Assembly: GCA_964432595.1 (NCBI GenBank)
Contig: CAYSOF010000008.1
Coordinates: 124,001-188,000 of the forward strand
Source: DASYLJ01 sp964432595
GTDB lineage: Bacteria; Desulfobacterota; Binatia; DP-6
Direction: 5' to 3'
DNA length: 64,000 nt
Position numbers and translations under genes: made by a program. The notes beneath the pieces were generated by a model. The model saw only the letters and a program-made list of their open reading frames with translations, ran no database searches and had not been told where the DNA came from. Positions 63,987 to 64,000 of this stretch are shown here, in pieces. Numbering within the stretch: the first letter of the stretch is position 1; the number at the start of each line of letters is the position of its first letter.

Positions 63987-64000
63987 CGCGCGGGCCGCCG

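Overview
This is 64 kb of a very GC-rich (roughly 70%) bacterial chromosome. It is packed with about 55 protein genes, mostly in short operons on alternating strands, with tiny gaps, many ATGA-type start/stop overlaps and several convergent genes whose ends overlap. I see no rRNA, tRNA, insertion sequence, phage gene, CRISPR array or replication origin, so this looks like ordinary core and peripheral chromosome rather than a mobile island. The gene mix fits an uncultured environmental bacterium of the former Deltaproteobacteria or a neighbouring phylum such as Myxococcota or Binatota: MMPL-type RND transporter, thiolase with DUF35 partner, enoyl-CoA hydratases and SDRs, TMTC-like TPR glycosyltransferase, CehA/McbA hydrolase, F420-type nitroreductase, bacteriophytochrome, many large GT/GT-C proteins. 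The taxonomic placement is inference from gene content only.

Region 1 (1-11.2 kb) is a polysaccharide or glycan-assembly neighbourhood. It holds the tail of a possible Fpg/Nei DNA glycosylase, a homoserine-dehydrogenase-like/SAF oxidoreductase, a 1445-residue protein with three glycosyltransferase domains and two related beta modules, and two large GT-C-like or periplasmic membrane proteins with a small membrane protein. Region 2 (11.3-22.9 kb) has typA, small monooxygenase and F420-type genes, a translationally coupled TMTC-like TPR glycosyltransferase and 2-oxoglutarate/Fe(II) oxygenase, a GST-like protein, a two-TM-pore ion channel protein, an enoyl-CoA hydratase, galactokinase, a HEAT-repeat lipoprotein and two small exported or membrane proteins. 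The last part has clear hairpin terminators and a cluster of TGCGTC sites.

Region 3 (23.1-34.1 kb) has cysC, a large secreted CehA/McbA (PHP-type) metallohydrolase with a coupled small secreted partner, and an lrp-gltB-gltD nitrogen-assimilation operon behind a recognisable promoter and palindrome. Region 4 (34.1-43.8 kb) holds acyl-CoA/alcohol metabolism genes (enoyl-CoA hydratase, Zn alcohol dehydrogenase, SDR), a hemerythrin, a secreted twin-CX3C cysteine protein, and an overlapping operon of methyltransferase, blue-copper protein, HAMP-adenylate/guanylate cyclase and outer-membrane porin-like protein.

Region 5 (43.9-51 kb) has an orphan bacteriophytochrome histidine kinase ending tail-to-tail with an exported MsrAB, a cation/proton antiporter, a Dabb protein, GtrA, two small or unknown proteins and an XRE regulator. 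Region 6 (51-64 kb) has a Baeyer-Villiger-type flavin monooxygenase, a YegD-like Hsp70, a thiolase plus DUF35 Zn-ribbon/OB protein, two more SAM/GT proteins, an MMPL-type RND exporter with a C-terminal cyclic-nucleotide-binding domain, an ECF sigma factor operon (sigma, cupin with helical N-terminus, two VOC proteins) and a sulfatase-like membrane hydrolase carrying a clear single-base frameshift.

The most interesting candidates are: (a) the copper protein-cyclase-porin operon, which may make the nucleotide sensed by the cNMP-binding RND exporter elsewhere in the window; (b) the coupled hydroxylase-glycosyltransferase pair, which could modify proteins in two steps; and (c) the twin-CX3C secreted protein. 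None of these functions is proven by sequence alone.
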